From NCBI GenBank assembly GCA_021234155.1, contig JAJEKV010000002.1, positions 28,450,262 through 28,514,261 on the forward strand: 64,000 bases of DNA, in the 5' to 3' direction. Source of the stretch: Isoetes taiwanensis. Lineage: Eukaryota > Streptophyta > Lycopodiopsida > Isoetales > Isoetaceae. Each line of letters begins with the position of its first letter. Within the stretch, counting starts at the first letter, position 1. The position numbers were made by a program, and so were the translations under genes. This document shows positions 10,552 to 21,667 of the stretch, piece after piece. A model generated the notes under the pieces. The model ran no database searches, was not told the origin of the DNA, and was given only the letters and a program-made list of their open reading frames with translations.

Positions 10552-12621
10552 TTAACAAACTCTGCATGCCCCAACCAATGTCATCCATCCAATAGAGTCA
10601 AGTTTCAGTGGCATGATTCTGATTAGATCCTCAGCCTCATTGAAATGCCCTGCACTGCCAAGGAGATTGATCATGTGCCCATAATGCTCAGCCATTATGG
10701 GAACGCCAAAATCTGAAGACATGCAAACAAAATGATGGCAGCCTTCATTGGAGAGTCTGGCATGTGTACAAGCAGAAAGCATGGTAATAAGGGTAATACT
10801 ATTTGGTGGCACTCCTTTCATTTGCATTTTCTGAAAGAGAGTGAGTGCTTGTTTGCCACAACCTTGCTGTGCATATGCTAATATCATGCTACTATAAGAA
10901 ATCACATTTCTATGTACCATATTGTCAAATACCTGATATGCATCCTTCAAGCTCCCACACTTCTGATACATATTGATCAGAGCATTCCCTACATGAATAT
11001 CAGACTTGCACGTATCGTTAGAAATATGCCTATGAACAATACGACCTTGTTCCAAAGCAGCTAAACTGGCACATGCATCAACTATACCATGGAAAGTTAT
11101 AGTGTCTGGACTAACTCCCTCCATACCCATTTCGTGAAATAGCTTAAGGGCTACCCTAAAATCACCAACATGCGCACATGCTGCGATGAGGACAGTCCAG
11201 AGAATCACATCTCGTTTTGGCACTCTGTCAAAAACTACATAAGCATATTCTAAACTCTTACACTTACCATACATATTAACCAAAGATGTTTGAATTGTAA
11301 CATCTACTCCTATTGCAGTTTGAATAATCAGAGCATGTATGTATTTTCCATCTGATAGCGTAGCTGAATTAGAACATGCATCAAGGACATTGAACAAGAG
11401 CGTCTTGTCTGGTATAAAATCATCTGAACCCATCTTATAGAAAAGGCTAAGTGCCTCCATGAAATGATCATTTTGGCAACATGCTGCAATTATACCAGTC
11501 CAGGAAGCTAGACTCCATTCATTTATTTTATCGAATATGGTGCTTGCAGTCTCCAGTCTTCCACATTGGCCATACATATACACTAGACCAGAAGCCACAA
11601 CAGCATCACGGTCAAACTTTCTCTTGATTGCATGAGCATGCAAAAGAACCCCATCTGGTATAGACTCCAAATTGCCACATGCATCAAGAGTGCTAGCAAA
11701 ACTAATGTTGTCTGGTTTAAGGCCATCAATTATCATTTGTCTGAATAACTCTAAAGCCCCCTTTCCATTTCCATTATACCCATAAGTTGCAATCATGGCA
11801 TTCCATAAAACCACATCTTTGCCTTTAAAATTGTAAAACACTGTCCATGCTTCAACTGGATTTCTGCACTTGCCATACATGTTGACAAGAGACGTCGCCA
11901 AGAACACATTTGAATTACATATGCCCTTATTCAGACAAGCATGAACCATTTTACCTCTTGAGATATCTTCTGCCAAGCTGCAAGCCTTGAGTATCGTAAG
12001 GAATGCAACCATGTCTACCTTTATCCCATCGCTGTGCATGTCCTGAAACAATCTAATAGCCTCATCACTCTTTCCATTCTCAACATAAGCAGCAATAATG
12101 GAGGTCCATGAAAAAATATTTTTCTCTTGTATTTTGTCAAAAATTTCACGAGCACTTTCTACAGTTCCACACTTATTATACATCTCAACCAGAAGATTTC
12201 CAAAATATGTTATTCCCTCTAGCCTATTATTCACAATTAATCCATGCAATTTTCTACCCCCTGATAAATTCTTTGCTCTGCTACATTCCCTCAACATATA
12301 AGCATAGCTGGTATAGTCTCTGTTACTGCATTGGTTTGCTAAATAACTTAAGGCTTCTTCCAAACGCCCTTGCTTACACAGAAATTCCAAATGTGGATGT
12401 GGGTTCACCCTGTTCCTTCTCCTATCCGTTTCCATATATTTCATATCTCTTTTATTTAGACGGTGTGTTAGAGTAACAGAAGAAGCTAAATTTGTCTCGT
12501 ATTTGTAATCAAGCGACAATGGTGGCTCACCTTTGATTGATGCTCCAACAATTGGAGAGACAATGCTGCCATTGCCAATATCTGCATTTCCAATAGCGCA
12601 CCGTTCCATTGCTATGGTCAT
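10552..12621 (-). CDS. PLS-class pentatricopeptide repeat protein, C-terminus missing
   Basis: Intronless 689-residue PPR protein. Members of this family bind specific RNAs in mitochondria or plastids and direct editing or processing. After an N-terminal region of about 70 residues there are roughly sixteen P, L and S motifs. They include five full repeats of the pattern L(V/I)NMYGKCG...VFD...W(T/N)(A/S)(I/M)IAA...ALxLFxxM...PD...F...L.AC...G..(I/V)H, from about residue 105 to 610, then a last motif (EHYGHMINLLGSAGHFNEAE). The reading ends abruptly at WMTLVGACRVC, just where the E domain should begin. E, E+ and DYW regions are absent because an LTR starts at 10551. A targeting peptide cannot be judged reliably. 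If the protein is made it would need a partner for editing activity. The ATG at 12621 is the first in frame. Confidence 0.88.
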   Translation of the reverse strand: MTIAMERCAIGNADIGNGSIVSPIVGASIKGEPPLSLDYKYETNLASSVTLTHRLNKRDMKYMETDRRRNRVNPHPHLEFLCKQGRLEEALSYLANQCSNRDYTSYAYMLRECSRAKNLSGGRKLHGLIVNNRLEGITYFGNLLVEMYNKCGTVESAREIFDKIQEKNIFSWTSIIAAYVENGKSDEAIRLFQDMHSDGIKVDMVAFLTILKACSLAEDISRGKMVHACLNKGICNSNVFLATSLVNMYGKCRNPVEAWTVFYNFKGKDVVLWNAMIATYGYNGNGKGALELFRQMIIDGLKPDNISFASTLDACGNLESIPDGVLLHAHAIKRKFDRDAVVASGLVYMYGQCGRLETASTIFDKINEWSLASWTGIIAACCQNDHFMEALSLFYKMGSDDFIPDKTLLFNVLDACSNSATLSDGKYIHALIIQTAIGVDVTIQTSLVNMYGKCKSLEYAYVVFDRVPKRDVILWTVLIAACAHVGDFRVALKLFHEMGMEGVSPDTITFHGIVDACASLAALEQGRIVHRHISNDTCKSDIHVGNALINMYQKCGSLKDAYQVFDNMVHRNVISYSSMILAYAQQGCGKQALTLFQKMQMKGVPPNSITLITMLSACTHARLSNEGCHHFVCMSSDFGVPIMAEHYGHMINLLGSAGHFNEAEDLIRIMPLKLDSIGWMTLVGACRVC

Positions 12622-12952
12622 GCACGCATTTTCCTATACATGCCGCTTGCTGGGTTACCTGTTCACCTTCAGCTGCAATCTGAAGTTGAAACATGTCAAT
12701 TGAAAAGTGGCGGGGAGGCCATGTTGCTGCCCACAAACTTGATAAATCCAAGCTAAGATTTCCATCCTACTTATGTGAGGGGCCTTTCAGAAAGGATTCA
12801 TAGAACACTAAAGATCAAAAACCTCTCAATTTCAAACCATCCTTCCGCCAGCACCGAGGGGTGCAAACTATTTCTTAGAGCTCTAAATTTCGGTATCGTA
12901 TGTGTAACTGAGAAAACACTCATTCTTCTAGTCCTTTCTTTAATGTGGTGTG

Positions 12953-13011
12953 CATACTGCATACGGATTGAAGGAGTGGTGGTACTGCATACGGATTGAA
13001 GGAGTGGTGGG
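12953..13011. repeat. Short tandem duplication, 28 bp
   Basis: GCATACGGATTGAAGGAGTG occurs twice in succession, just upstream of the LTR retrotransposon. Confidence 0.8.
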
Positions 13012-13013
13012 TT

Positions 13014-13269
13014 TGTTGAATATATACAACCCTCCACCTCATCATATAATCATATAGGCCACACCATCATGTGACATGGCAAACTACATGAGGAGTCGTG
13101 TCCATTCATATAGGCCACGCCATCATGTGACATGGCAAACTACAGGAGTCGTGTCCATTCATGTAGAGTCGCATCTATAACTATATATCAAGCTATATGA
13201 GAAGCTTGTTCTCACGTTTTCTTCTATTCAATATGTTGCATCTTATATTAGTTATCTCCGTTGTTTACA
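13014..13269 (+). repeat. 5' LTR
   Basis: 256 bp, TG...CA. It contains a tandem duplication of a segment including CATCATGTGACATGGCAAAC that is single in the 3' LTR. Confidence 0.92.
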
Positions 13270-13281
13270 TGGTATCAGAGC
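13270..13281 (+). promoter_or_regulatory. Primer-binding site (initiator tRNA-Met type)
   Basis: TGGTATCAGAGC abuts the 5' LTR with no gap. This is the standard plant LTR-element PBS complementary to the 3' end of tRNA-iMet. Confidence 0.92.
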
Positions 13282-13310
13282 CTGCGTGCTTTTGATCCTG
13301 GGACGCAGGG

Positions 13311-14882
13311 ATGAAGCTTCAGAAGGAAGTAGGAGAACCTCCTCCAAAACGAAGAAGTATGAAGGATGTAGGGGAGCCTCCTCCTCTGATGAAGAAATCA
13401 AGAAAGAAGAAATTATTTATGTTGAAACCTTGGTTGAAGAAAAGCTTCAAGGTATTTGCAAGAAAAGCAATAACGACATGTTGGTCCATTCTGACATCCA
13501 GTCATGGAGAAGAAAAGGACTGCACACAGAATTCGGCTGCAGAAGAGGAAGATAAACTTCCACAGAAGGAGAAGCCAGAAGCAAAGGCCGTTAGGAGCGT
13601 TGCCAATAAACTGGAAGAGATGCGAGAGACGCCTCCAAAACTTGATGCCACAACGATTCCAGTTGGGGTCGAAATTGTAGACCCTAGTAAGCCTGCCAAG
13701 AATCCAGAAGTAGCCACCGTTGAAGCCGTTGATGCAGCTGTTGAAACCCCAAATGGATACAAGCCGGTTGGAGATGGCCATGAAGGAGAGTCGAATATGC
13801 CCACAGCAGATTGGATTAGGGTACTGGCAGAAAAATCTGTTGCCATTGAAGAGGCTAAATTTGAAGCCAATTGGTGCGCTACAGGACTAAAAATCCTTTC
13901 AGCCAAGGCGGATTGTGTTGAAGAAACAGAGCCTGACAGGCCTGATTTGGTCAGACAAAGGTCGAACAAGTGCACCCATATTGCTGCGTTGAATGCGCTG
14001 ATCACCCATCCAGCAGATTTCGCCACTAAAGCAGGAGTCACAGAAGTATTTGCAGAGAGCACGATTGAAGAATTCGTTAATGAAGAAGGCGGTGATGGGA
14101 TCCTCCATAGAGTGTTTAGAATCGCTACAGGAGGATGCCAAAAGGGAATTGCATGCAGAAGTCTATGCACTTGCTCCTGCTCAAGCAAATATGTTTGCCA
14201 CAGAGAGGGATTTGAAGCATGTTACTATGGAAGTTTTAAAGAATGAATCCAAGATGGGAACTGCAGACCAATTTGCAGCAATTATGACAGATCCAATGTC
14301 TGCCATAGAGGTCTTCGATCCCGCGTTATCACAGGTTGGAGTCGGCAGTTTAACATCAAAGAGATCTGGACAAATGGATGCAGTTGTTTCCCTTCGGACT
14401 GAAGCAAAAGAGCAAGGTTGTAATGCTTCGGAGAAGGAAGAATTGGAGCATCAAGGCGTCCAACTAGAAGACAAGAGAAGTATGCCCAAGTGAATGTAGC
14501 CCGGATTGAAAAAGGGATTATCACTGCCTATGCTAATGTTTTTGATGGTGATGCCCATGATCCAGTTGGAGATGCCAAGATCAAGGGAGGGCCCAAAACT
14601 CAGACTGCAGACCAAGAAAAAATACATCATAATGAAGAAACTAATTTCAAAGGTATTCAATTGAGTTCTAATGGCATAATCTTTAGCTGCTTAAGGGAGG
14701 GAATGATGGATATAAGCAGCATAAAGAGCGCTAACAGAATAGAAATGCTTAAGAATGTGAAAGAAGAGATGACTGAATTAGCATGTCGAAGGGAGAGGGC
14801 AGATCTTTGGGATATGTGTTACGAATTTGCAGATAATCCAGACATGATGCAATCAATCATGGAAAGCAGTAATATGAATTAG
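13311..14882 (+). CDS. Internal ORF of the LTR element, non-gag, two frameshifts
   Basis: The open frame starting at 13311 runs to about 14090. The reading then moves to another frame (to 14493) and returns to the first (14490-14882), giving about 520 residues. I do not recognise the family. The N-terminus is basic with a repeated VGEPPP motif and a KKSRKKK cluster. The middle is acidic and Ala/Val-rich, and the rest is charged and probably helical (LQEDAKRELHAEVYALAPAQ; MLKNVKEEMTELACRRERAD). No CCHC zinc knuckle, protease DTG or reverse transcriptase motif is present. It could be a highly diverged gag or a captured host coding sequence. The two compensating shifts suggest a once continuous ORF. 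Confidence 0.5.
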
Positions 14883-15094
14883 ATGTTCACGGAAGTTGTA
14901 AATGCCTTTGATAAAATTCCACAAGCTGAAACTGGAGAATTTGAAAGGAGAAATTCATACATGAAGAGAAAACTTCCTGATACATATTCCAAGAATAAGA
15001 ACATTCAGAAGAAGACTAGAAGATGCAGAAAAGGCTAGAGATGGCTAACATATCAACCTGGACATGATGATTTTGGTTGATTCAGAGGTGTAGG

Positions 15095-15106
15095 TTTGAG
15101 GGAGGG
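15095..15106 (+). promoter_or_regulatory. Polypurine tract
   Basis: TTTGAGGGAGGG directly precedes the 3' LTR and is the expected plus-strand priming site. Confidence 0.85.
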
Positions 15107-15313
15107 TGTTGAATATATGCAACCCTCCACCTCATCATATAGGCCACGTCATCATGTGACATGGCAAACTACATGAGGAGTCGTGTCCATTCATGTAGAG
15201 TCGCATCTATAACTATATATCAAGCTATGTGAGAAGCTCGTTCTCACGTATTCTTCTATTCAATATATTGCATCTTATATTAGTTATCTCCGTCTCTCTC
15301 TAGATTGTTTACA
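15107..15313 (+). repeat. 3' LTR
   Basis: 207 bp with the same ends as the 5' LTR. It has a TCTCTCTCTAGA insertion near its 3' end that the 5' LTR lacks. Confidence 0.92.
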
Positions 15314-15327
15314 GGGTTAACATGCGA

Positions 15328-15440
15328 TGCTAAGGGAGGCCTCACATCTAACGTCTCCAGCGGCCTCCAAGGTCAATGTCTTCTTCAGCAAAAATTTTGG
15401 GGCGTTCACATGCTGCTGGACGTCATTTTTTTGGGGTTGC
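15328..15440. repeat. Detached Harbinger-end fragment
   Basis: This segment (CCTCACATCTAACGTCTCC ... GGGGCGTTCACATGCTGCTG ... ACGTCATTTTTTT) closely matches 23020-23125, which is the upstream end of Harbinger element B. The matching piece of element A is therefore separated from its transposase by about 2.7 kb of other sequence. Confidence 0.75.
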
Positions 15441-15683
15441 CAGTAGGGCAATCCTTTGGGGAGTGTGAGGAGAGACTGATAGAGGGCCACGATCTAAAAA
15501 TATTATAGCATATTCTTTGTCCACAGTTGTGGACTTTTTTGGAATTTGAGGACACCTGAGGACATGTAGACGGTGTGGATTTAATGAGAGTCTCGTGAAA
15601 GGTGGAGATTACATGAAATGTGGAGATGTAATCTCCGTTTCTTGCCTTTGGATGGGGGGTGGGTCTAAGCGATCAGAGGGGCG

Positions 15684-15980
15684 ATGGCAAATCCTCTTCT
15701 AACAGCCCTTCCAGTGGCATCAGAAGGATCCGATGCATCTTTGGAAGCTGAGGACCAAGCATTTGTAGGATATGCTGCATCATTTTTAGGGCGCAACGCA
15801 AGTCTGTGGAGCAGGGATGTGGTTTTGGACGACGACGACGTAGCCCAAAACTCTGCTTTCCAGACTCCTACTTCTTGCAGCAACGGAGCTAAGTTTGTTG
15901 TGCGGGCTTGCATGTATGTTGAGCGCTTGCAGAGGAGTGCGGTGGTTTGGTGTTTTCCTTTGCTTTCGTCTACAAATTAA
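15684..15980 (+). CDS. Hypothetical small ORF
   Basis: A 98-residue frame beginning MANPLLTALPVASEGSDASL. It is Ala/Ser-rich with an acidic DDDD stretch in the middle and a hydrophobic C-terminal portion. I do not recognise it, and its base composition is more GC-rich than its neighbours. It could be a first exon of an unseen gene or spurious. Confidence 0.2.
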   Translation: MANPLLTALPVASEGSDASLEAEDQAFVGYAASFLGRNASLWSRDVVLDDDDVAQNSAFQTPTSCSNGAKFVVRACMYVERLQRSAVVWCFPLLSSTN

Positions 15981-18157
15981 GGGTCGTTCTCTATTATTTG
16001 CTTGATTCTTGAAATCGTTGCTTCCTCCAATGTCAGCTCCTCTTTAGTAAGTAGTGGCTTCGGTTATCAATTTGCTTGCATTGAAAGTTTGGATCCATGT
16101 ATGCAATCAGTGCATATTGGAGTATGTATTAAAGCGCCCAACTCCGTAGAGTTTTGCTTTTGCATCTTAGTTTAGTGCATTTATATGTTCTGACCATATG
16201 ATCCGATCGATTGCATATGTGTACGTTTCCGGATGATATAAACTAGAGCTTGCTTTTGCATACCTAACTATAGTATGCTTTGTGCTGCATCTTTTTTCCA
16301 GTCCATTCAGAATTTACTGAGTTCCTCAAGACTCCAAAATGGTCTACTCTTCTCCACAGTACTAAAAGTAAATGAGCGAAATGAACACCAATAATTTCTT
16401 AACGTGTGCCATTTACATACTAAAGAGGTCTCAAATGATGGGTTTGCATATCTGAAGATATTGCCATCAGATATATTTAATCTCGGAGAGTATACAGATA
16501 CACAAAATATGTCCTAATCTTTGTTCTCTGTCTTATCCAGATGCTAACGGGGTCTAAAATGGCATGTTTGCACTATTGACAACGATTAATGATGTTGCCG
16601 CTAATGCCAACGCGCATGCCTCTATCCTGAATCAGTACTTAAATTGTGAAAGAGATTGTCCATAGGAACTTCAGAGCTGAATTAATTTATCTAGTGCTTT
16701 CTCTGCAGCCAAAAATGTTTGAGACCTCATCTCCACGCTACCTTCTTTTGAGAGAAAGAGTATAAGCATAGCCTTAACTGATCCCAAAATGCTTATATCA
16801 TTATTTTATACTTGTTTAGACAATTGCGTAGCAGAGACTAGACCACTTGCTTATCTTTGAAATTAGAAAAAAATATTTTGTCATTTCCTTTTTTCTTTTT
16901 CTTTCTTACTCAGGCATAAGATGCAACAGGGTTCTGTCATTTCTTTTCTTTCCTACTCTGGCAGGACCCCTTTCTGATGGTGGAGAGCTGTCATGATAGG
17001 GTAGTTTCTATTATCACAATGATTTTTATATAACATTGTTTGTATATCCACGATTTAAGACAAAGAAGCAGGGACACATTTATTAAGACATACCAAGAAT
17101 CAAAACAGTGGCTTCAATATTCTCAAATATTTTTGCATTCGAGGCATCTAAAGTATAACAAAAATGCTATAATACCTTTTACTCTATGGGCATTCTAACA
17201 AAATGTTCTTTCAGATGTACCTAAACAAATCTCATGTACAGTTTAACAAGACGTTCTTTCTGATGGAGTGAAAAAAATCTCTTTCTAATCTCTTCCTGAC
17301 ATTTTTGTTTGTAGACATGTTTACATCTTGATTGCAAATATTTTTGCTTTATGCAATATTTGTATTAAGACGGGATAGAACAATTGTTTATAATAGATTT
17401 TTGTTACTTTTGTGGTAATGTTAGATGCAAAATGCAGTGAATTTGGAATTGGCCTATATAACACAATCCTTATCATAGTTGTATTTTTTGGAACAAGTAA
17501 TCTGTTTAGGTATGAGATATATCCGGTTAGGTGTCCCAATGTATCGACGCCCTTGATTCAATCTATATCGATGCTCTTGATTCAATCTATATCGATGTCC
17601 AAAATGTGTTTAATGGAGCTTGAACCAAATTTTCTCTAGAATGTGCAGTCCCATTATGGCCGTTTCCATTATACTTCACTAGATCCACAAGCACAATCTT
17701 ACTATTAATTGGGTTAGAAAGGACAGTTTAATCACCCAATGATAGCACACATCCTTAGAACATTCTCATATCATAGGAAATCAAGTCCCATATTTTGAGA
17801 ACATCTTTAGCACCATTTCAAAGTTACACAGATCCTCCATTGCAAGAGAAAGTCGGCGAAGAGAAATGTCATGATGGAATTCAAATTCATTTCCAACACT
17901 AACTCCATTAAATGACACTAAACGAGTGGGTTCGAATTTATACTTAATACATCTATAATTACGAAAGCAATAGCATCCCATACTCTCTATCAAAACTACA
18001 ACAATCGATTTTTACCACTTGCAAGATGATTTTAATGAATGAAAAATGATATATAAGATTGATTCTTGCCACTTGCATAGTGATCATAATGGTGAGCAGT
18101 TGTGGAACACATCAATGGGTCTTCCAATGGGTAACCCATTGATGCGTTAGCATCTTG
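15981..18157. other. Long AT-rich non-coding stretch
   Basis: No ORF with a recognisable motif was found. It interrupts the detached Harbinger end at 15328-15440 and the rest of element A at 18158. A short tandem repeat (TTGATTCAATCTATATCGATG) occurs near 17552-17597. Confidence 0.45.
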
Positions 18158-18229
18158 TTTCCTGTAGGGTTTTAGGGTTTTGTCATTTTCGTGCCTCTAG
18201 CCGGTAACAAATTTCGTGCCGGTATTGGA

Positions 18230-19245
18230 TATGGCTCCAACGCGAGATCCGGCGAGATTTAACCGTGTTGCCTTCTTCCAATTAGTGCAGATGATGCTTG
18301 TTCTATTCCAGCTCGTGTGGGCTCGTTTTGAGTGTAGATCAAGAATTTTGCAGCTGCTCCTGGGTGGTGGAAGTAGTGGGAGTGTTCTTGCTGCTCAATA
18401 CCAGGTCTTTTTTTTCAGTTGCAATGACCTGGTTCATACAATTTTCAGATATACAGAGGGTATCTTCTATATCAGACCATGGTCTATTCATTAGTGGGGG
18501 CATTTTGATCAAAGGTCAATGGAATTGATCCTCGCAGGTACAAAGAGTTCTTCCATGTAAATTTAGAGCAGTTTGAATATCTATGCTCCATATTAGCCCC
18601 TCCCTGACTTCGACCCACCTCCTGGATTAAGGAACATCCCAACAAAAAATGTTCCAGTGGGTTTGAAGGTAGCTGCCACTCTATCTAGAATAGCAACAGG
18701 AAATAGCTATTTGAGTGTGTCTAAACAAGTAGGATTAGCACCAGCAACTGTTCACAAGTACGTGAAACAATTTAGTGATGCAGTTGTCAGACATATGAGT
18801 CATTACTTGCATTGGCCTGAGGACTTGAATGAGGTTAAGAATGGATTCGAAGAGGAGAGGATTTTCCAACTGCTGGGGGGCAATGGATGCTACTATTTCG
18901 AGTTAGATCTTCCAGCAAATGCTTGTGCTATTGATTACTATGATAAGGACAAGGATTATTCAATTACTTTACAAGCAGTGGTGGACATTCGAGCGAGGTT
19001 CTTAGATGTCTTCGTTGGAACCCCAGGTAGCTGCAATGATATTAATATCCTTCGTAAATCACCTTTGTATAACAATGCTATTCATGGAATGCTTTTCAAT
19101 GGGCCAAGAGTTACAAGAGGAGGATTCACATTTCCTGAATACATTATAGCAGATGCAGGATACTTTGATCTGCCATGACTAGTGCTTCCCTATCCTGGAC
19201 GTCACTTGCAAGATGATTTCAAAAGCTTTAACTACTTACTATATA
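18230..19245 (+). pseudogene. Harbinger transposase of element A, frame-broken
   Basis: A DDE transposase relic parallel to 23188-24291. Conserved pieces include VPVGLKVAATLSRIATGNSY, VGLAPATVHKYVKQF (helix-turn-helix), CAIDYYDKDKDYSITLQAVV, GTPGSCNDINILRKS and YIIADAGYFDLP. The codons for the first catalytic Asp survive (GCAATGGATGCTACT near 18882) but out of frame, and the frame stops after DLP at about 19178. Several frameshifts lie upstream. It is not functional as it stands. Confidence 0.85.
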
Positions 19246-19374
19246 GCAGTAATATAATTACAACAACAATAAAATACAAAATGTGATCATACAACTACAA
19301 TAAAATACAAAAAAAAAAAGTATTAGCTTCAAAAATCTCAAGTTCAGTTTAAGATTTATAATATTATTACAAAC

Positions 19375-19561
19375 CTTTGTAGGAAAATTTCGAGGCAAGT
19401 TTAGCTCAACACGTCCAGCTCGTCCAAAGTTCCAATATGAGTCTCTAAGAGAAGGCACCTTCTTTTCATAAGCATGAATGTTGGAACATTCCTTGCGCAT
19501 GTTATCCCATTTTGAATGGCACTGATCAGCACTTCGATTGCAACCATATTTTCTACATATG
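19375..19561 (-). pseudogene. Element A ORF1 exon 2: Myb/SANT-like domain, C-terminal half
   Basis: The minus strand encodes CRKYGCNRSADQCHSKWDNM followed by RKECSNIHAYEKKVPSLRDS and YWNFGRAGRVELNLPRNFP, typical of the Myb/SANT-like ORF1 of Harbinger elements. The acceptor AG at 19562-19563 joins in frame to the donor at 22393-22394 of exon 1. A GT donor follows at about 19373-19374. The rest of the gene has been deleted relative to element B. Confidence 0.75.
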
Positions 19562-20511
19562 CTGCACACAAATACAAGTTCAATACAACAAAGAGCTAAC
19601 AACATGTTCTTTTCGCATTTTTCTAATCAGACATAGCCTTTTTATATATAGATTAATCAGCTAACAAAAAGGGCCCCATCAACATCATAGCCCCGTTCTC
19701 TATTTTTACATCAACCAATTGAAAGGATCTTAAAGGCTCAACCAGTTGTGCTTAGACCTTTACATCAACCATTCTTGTTGCACTAATTGCATTCAGTATG
19801 CTTCCATGGTTAACATCGTGTTTGGAAGCTCATAGACATTGTACTGAATGCCTAGTTTCTTGCCATTCACTAGTATAATATACCCAATTGCCAACCTTCC
19901 AGGCAACAAATGCTTACTAATTAGGATAATGTAACAAAATACATTCTAAATCTACTTATTGACTGAAAATCTTAGTCCTACACTTCTGTCACAGCGTGGC
20001 TCCTACTGCCATGGTTTAATGACAAAAGGCTCTATGATGTTTGCAATCATAGCATTCTAGGCAAATAAAATTATTAGTCTCTAGGCAGGTTATTGACCTT
20101 AATGGCAGGTTAGATATATCGAAAGTCTACAAAGTGACATAAAGAACTTTGAATTCTATGACAAAGGACTAGTTTGCAGGTTTTGTTGCGAACAAGTCCA
20201 TTGCAAGCAAAGAACGCTACGTGGTTAATTATTTAGCATTCTTGTTCTAGGTTATATCAACCATAAGAACTGCACATCTAAATGCAAGTTTAGAGAAATA
20301 AAGAAACCAAATAGAATATTAGATTAACATAGAAACCACCAGAAGCACATTTTAAAGAGAATGAAGCAATCTGATACATGAATTCAATAATTCAAAACAT
20401 CTTAAGAGTCTTTACAAATGACAGCTGTACAATTGCATACAAGTGAAGATCAATTTCCAACATAAATCAATTTTGCTAAATAGGCGAGGACATATGAGCT
20501 CTGTGTTGGAG

Positions 20512-21667
20512 CTAACGCCAAATAACAGAGTGGGAGCACAGCTTAAGCAACAACAGAGCCTGTTGTTTCAACTTAATTGAGGAGTGTATTTGCACTACAC
20601 ACAAAAGCCTCTCAACAATTCCAAGATGAATCATAGTCTGTTGGACTTGCATACGTGTAACATGCTTGCAGATTGAAATGAGAGTGTTAATTGCATGCTT
20701 AGTCCCAATTTCATATTGTGCTGGAATATTTGCTACTATCATTGGAATGGCAGAAGTGTCAAGTTTCAATGCTTCTCTTCCTTCTGCACAGTTGCACAGA
20801 CTATCTATAACCTCTAAAATAATCTCTCCATTGCTTGATGAACTTTTGAAAGCATTTCTATAAGAATTTCCATCAAACCTGTGTTCACTACCTTCCTCTT
20901 ATTTGCAGGTGCTGAAGAAATTGTAAGAATAGCCTTTAGAATATCATTTGAAGCAGTATCCTCTGCTAGCAGGTTTACCAGAGATGTGAGTGCGCTATGC
21001 AGCAAAATTGGAGGTGGATTTATGTCAGCTAGTTGTAACCTATGTACAATTGATGCAGCAGCAACTTTTGACTCCATATTTCCAACATAAATCAGCCACA
21101 GAATGCTCAAACCATGCCTATACCTCAACATGTCATGCTCCAAATCAAATAAGACCAAAAGCTGAATAGCTTCTTCATAAACATTTAGTAAGCCAGAACT
21201 TGGGCAGGTTGTTTCAGATGATCTGAATGATAAGGGTGCAACTATGAATGGAAGTGCACCTGCTTTGCTGATCATGCTCCTGTTATATTGGCTCTTGTTG
21301 GCCAACAATTTCAATTTTTTGAGACCCTGTATGAATGTACTGATTTGGTGTTGACAATCTTTTGGTACAGAATCTTCAAAGTATGTTTCAAGAATAGATT
21401 TAACCTGAGAAATCTGCAGATTCTGCTGCTAATCAGAGGAGTTGTGACAGTAGATAAGGCCTTAAGTGCGTGGTTAGGTATAATATCTTCTCTTTTGATC
21501 TCTTGTCTAGTAATTGGACAAGTAAAATGCCCATCTTCTATCCACTTCTCAATGCTTTTTCTACCATAGGTGATACCTGAGGATAAAATGACAGGATCTT
21601 TCATTGGTTCCAACGAAATTGGGCAAAGAAAATATGAAGGAACGACACTATTTTTTTCCATTTTCAT
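20512..21667 (-). pseudogene. U-box/ARM-repeat E3 ubiquitin ligase pseudogene (PUB22/23/24-like)
   Basis: Plant U-box proteins of this type ubiquitinate immune and stress regulators. The first 75 residues are a clear U-box: FLCPISLEPMKDPVILSSG, then TYGRKSIEKWI, FTCPITRQE and the IIPNHALKAL end. Downstream ARM-like helices follow (NKSQYNRSMISKAGALPFIV; ASIVHRLQLADINPPPILLH; LVNLLAEDTASNDILKAILT; MIHLGIVERLLCVVQIHSS). Reading through requires two frame changes, near 21440 (with a stop) and near 20815, so it is a pseudogene. Length of about 1.16 kb and lack of introns fit the intronless PUB22-24 group. It lies wholly inside the ORF1 intron of Harbinger element A, on the same strand. Element B lacks it. 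Confidence 0.85.

Larger units (their letters stand above)
13014..15313 (+). mobile_element. Complete small non-autonomous LTR retrotransposon
   Basis: All structural hallmarks are visible: a 5' LTR (13014-13269) and a 3' LTR (15107-15313), both starting TGTTGAATATAT and ending TTGTTTACA; a PBS right after the 5' LTR; a purine tract right before the 3' LTR; and the 5-bp target duplication GGGTT on both sides (13009-13013 and 15314-15318). The total is 2.3 kb, too short for gag-pol. The internal ORF has no protease, integrase, reverse transcriptase or RNase H motif, so mobilisation must have been in trans. The 5' LTR is longer because of an internal duplication of about 50 bp. Confidence 0.93.

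Noticed and set aside
12098-12476. Plus-strand ORFs within the PPR gene
   Set aside because: Antisense shadows of an intact PPR reading frame.
13502-14188. Minus-strand ORF of 228 codons inside the LTR element
   Set aside because: Antisense to the element's own ORF, and the PBS/PPT order fixes the plus strand as the sense strand.
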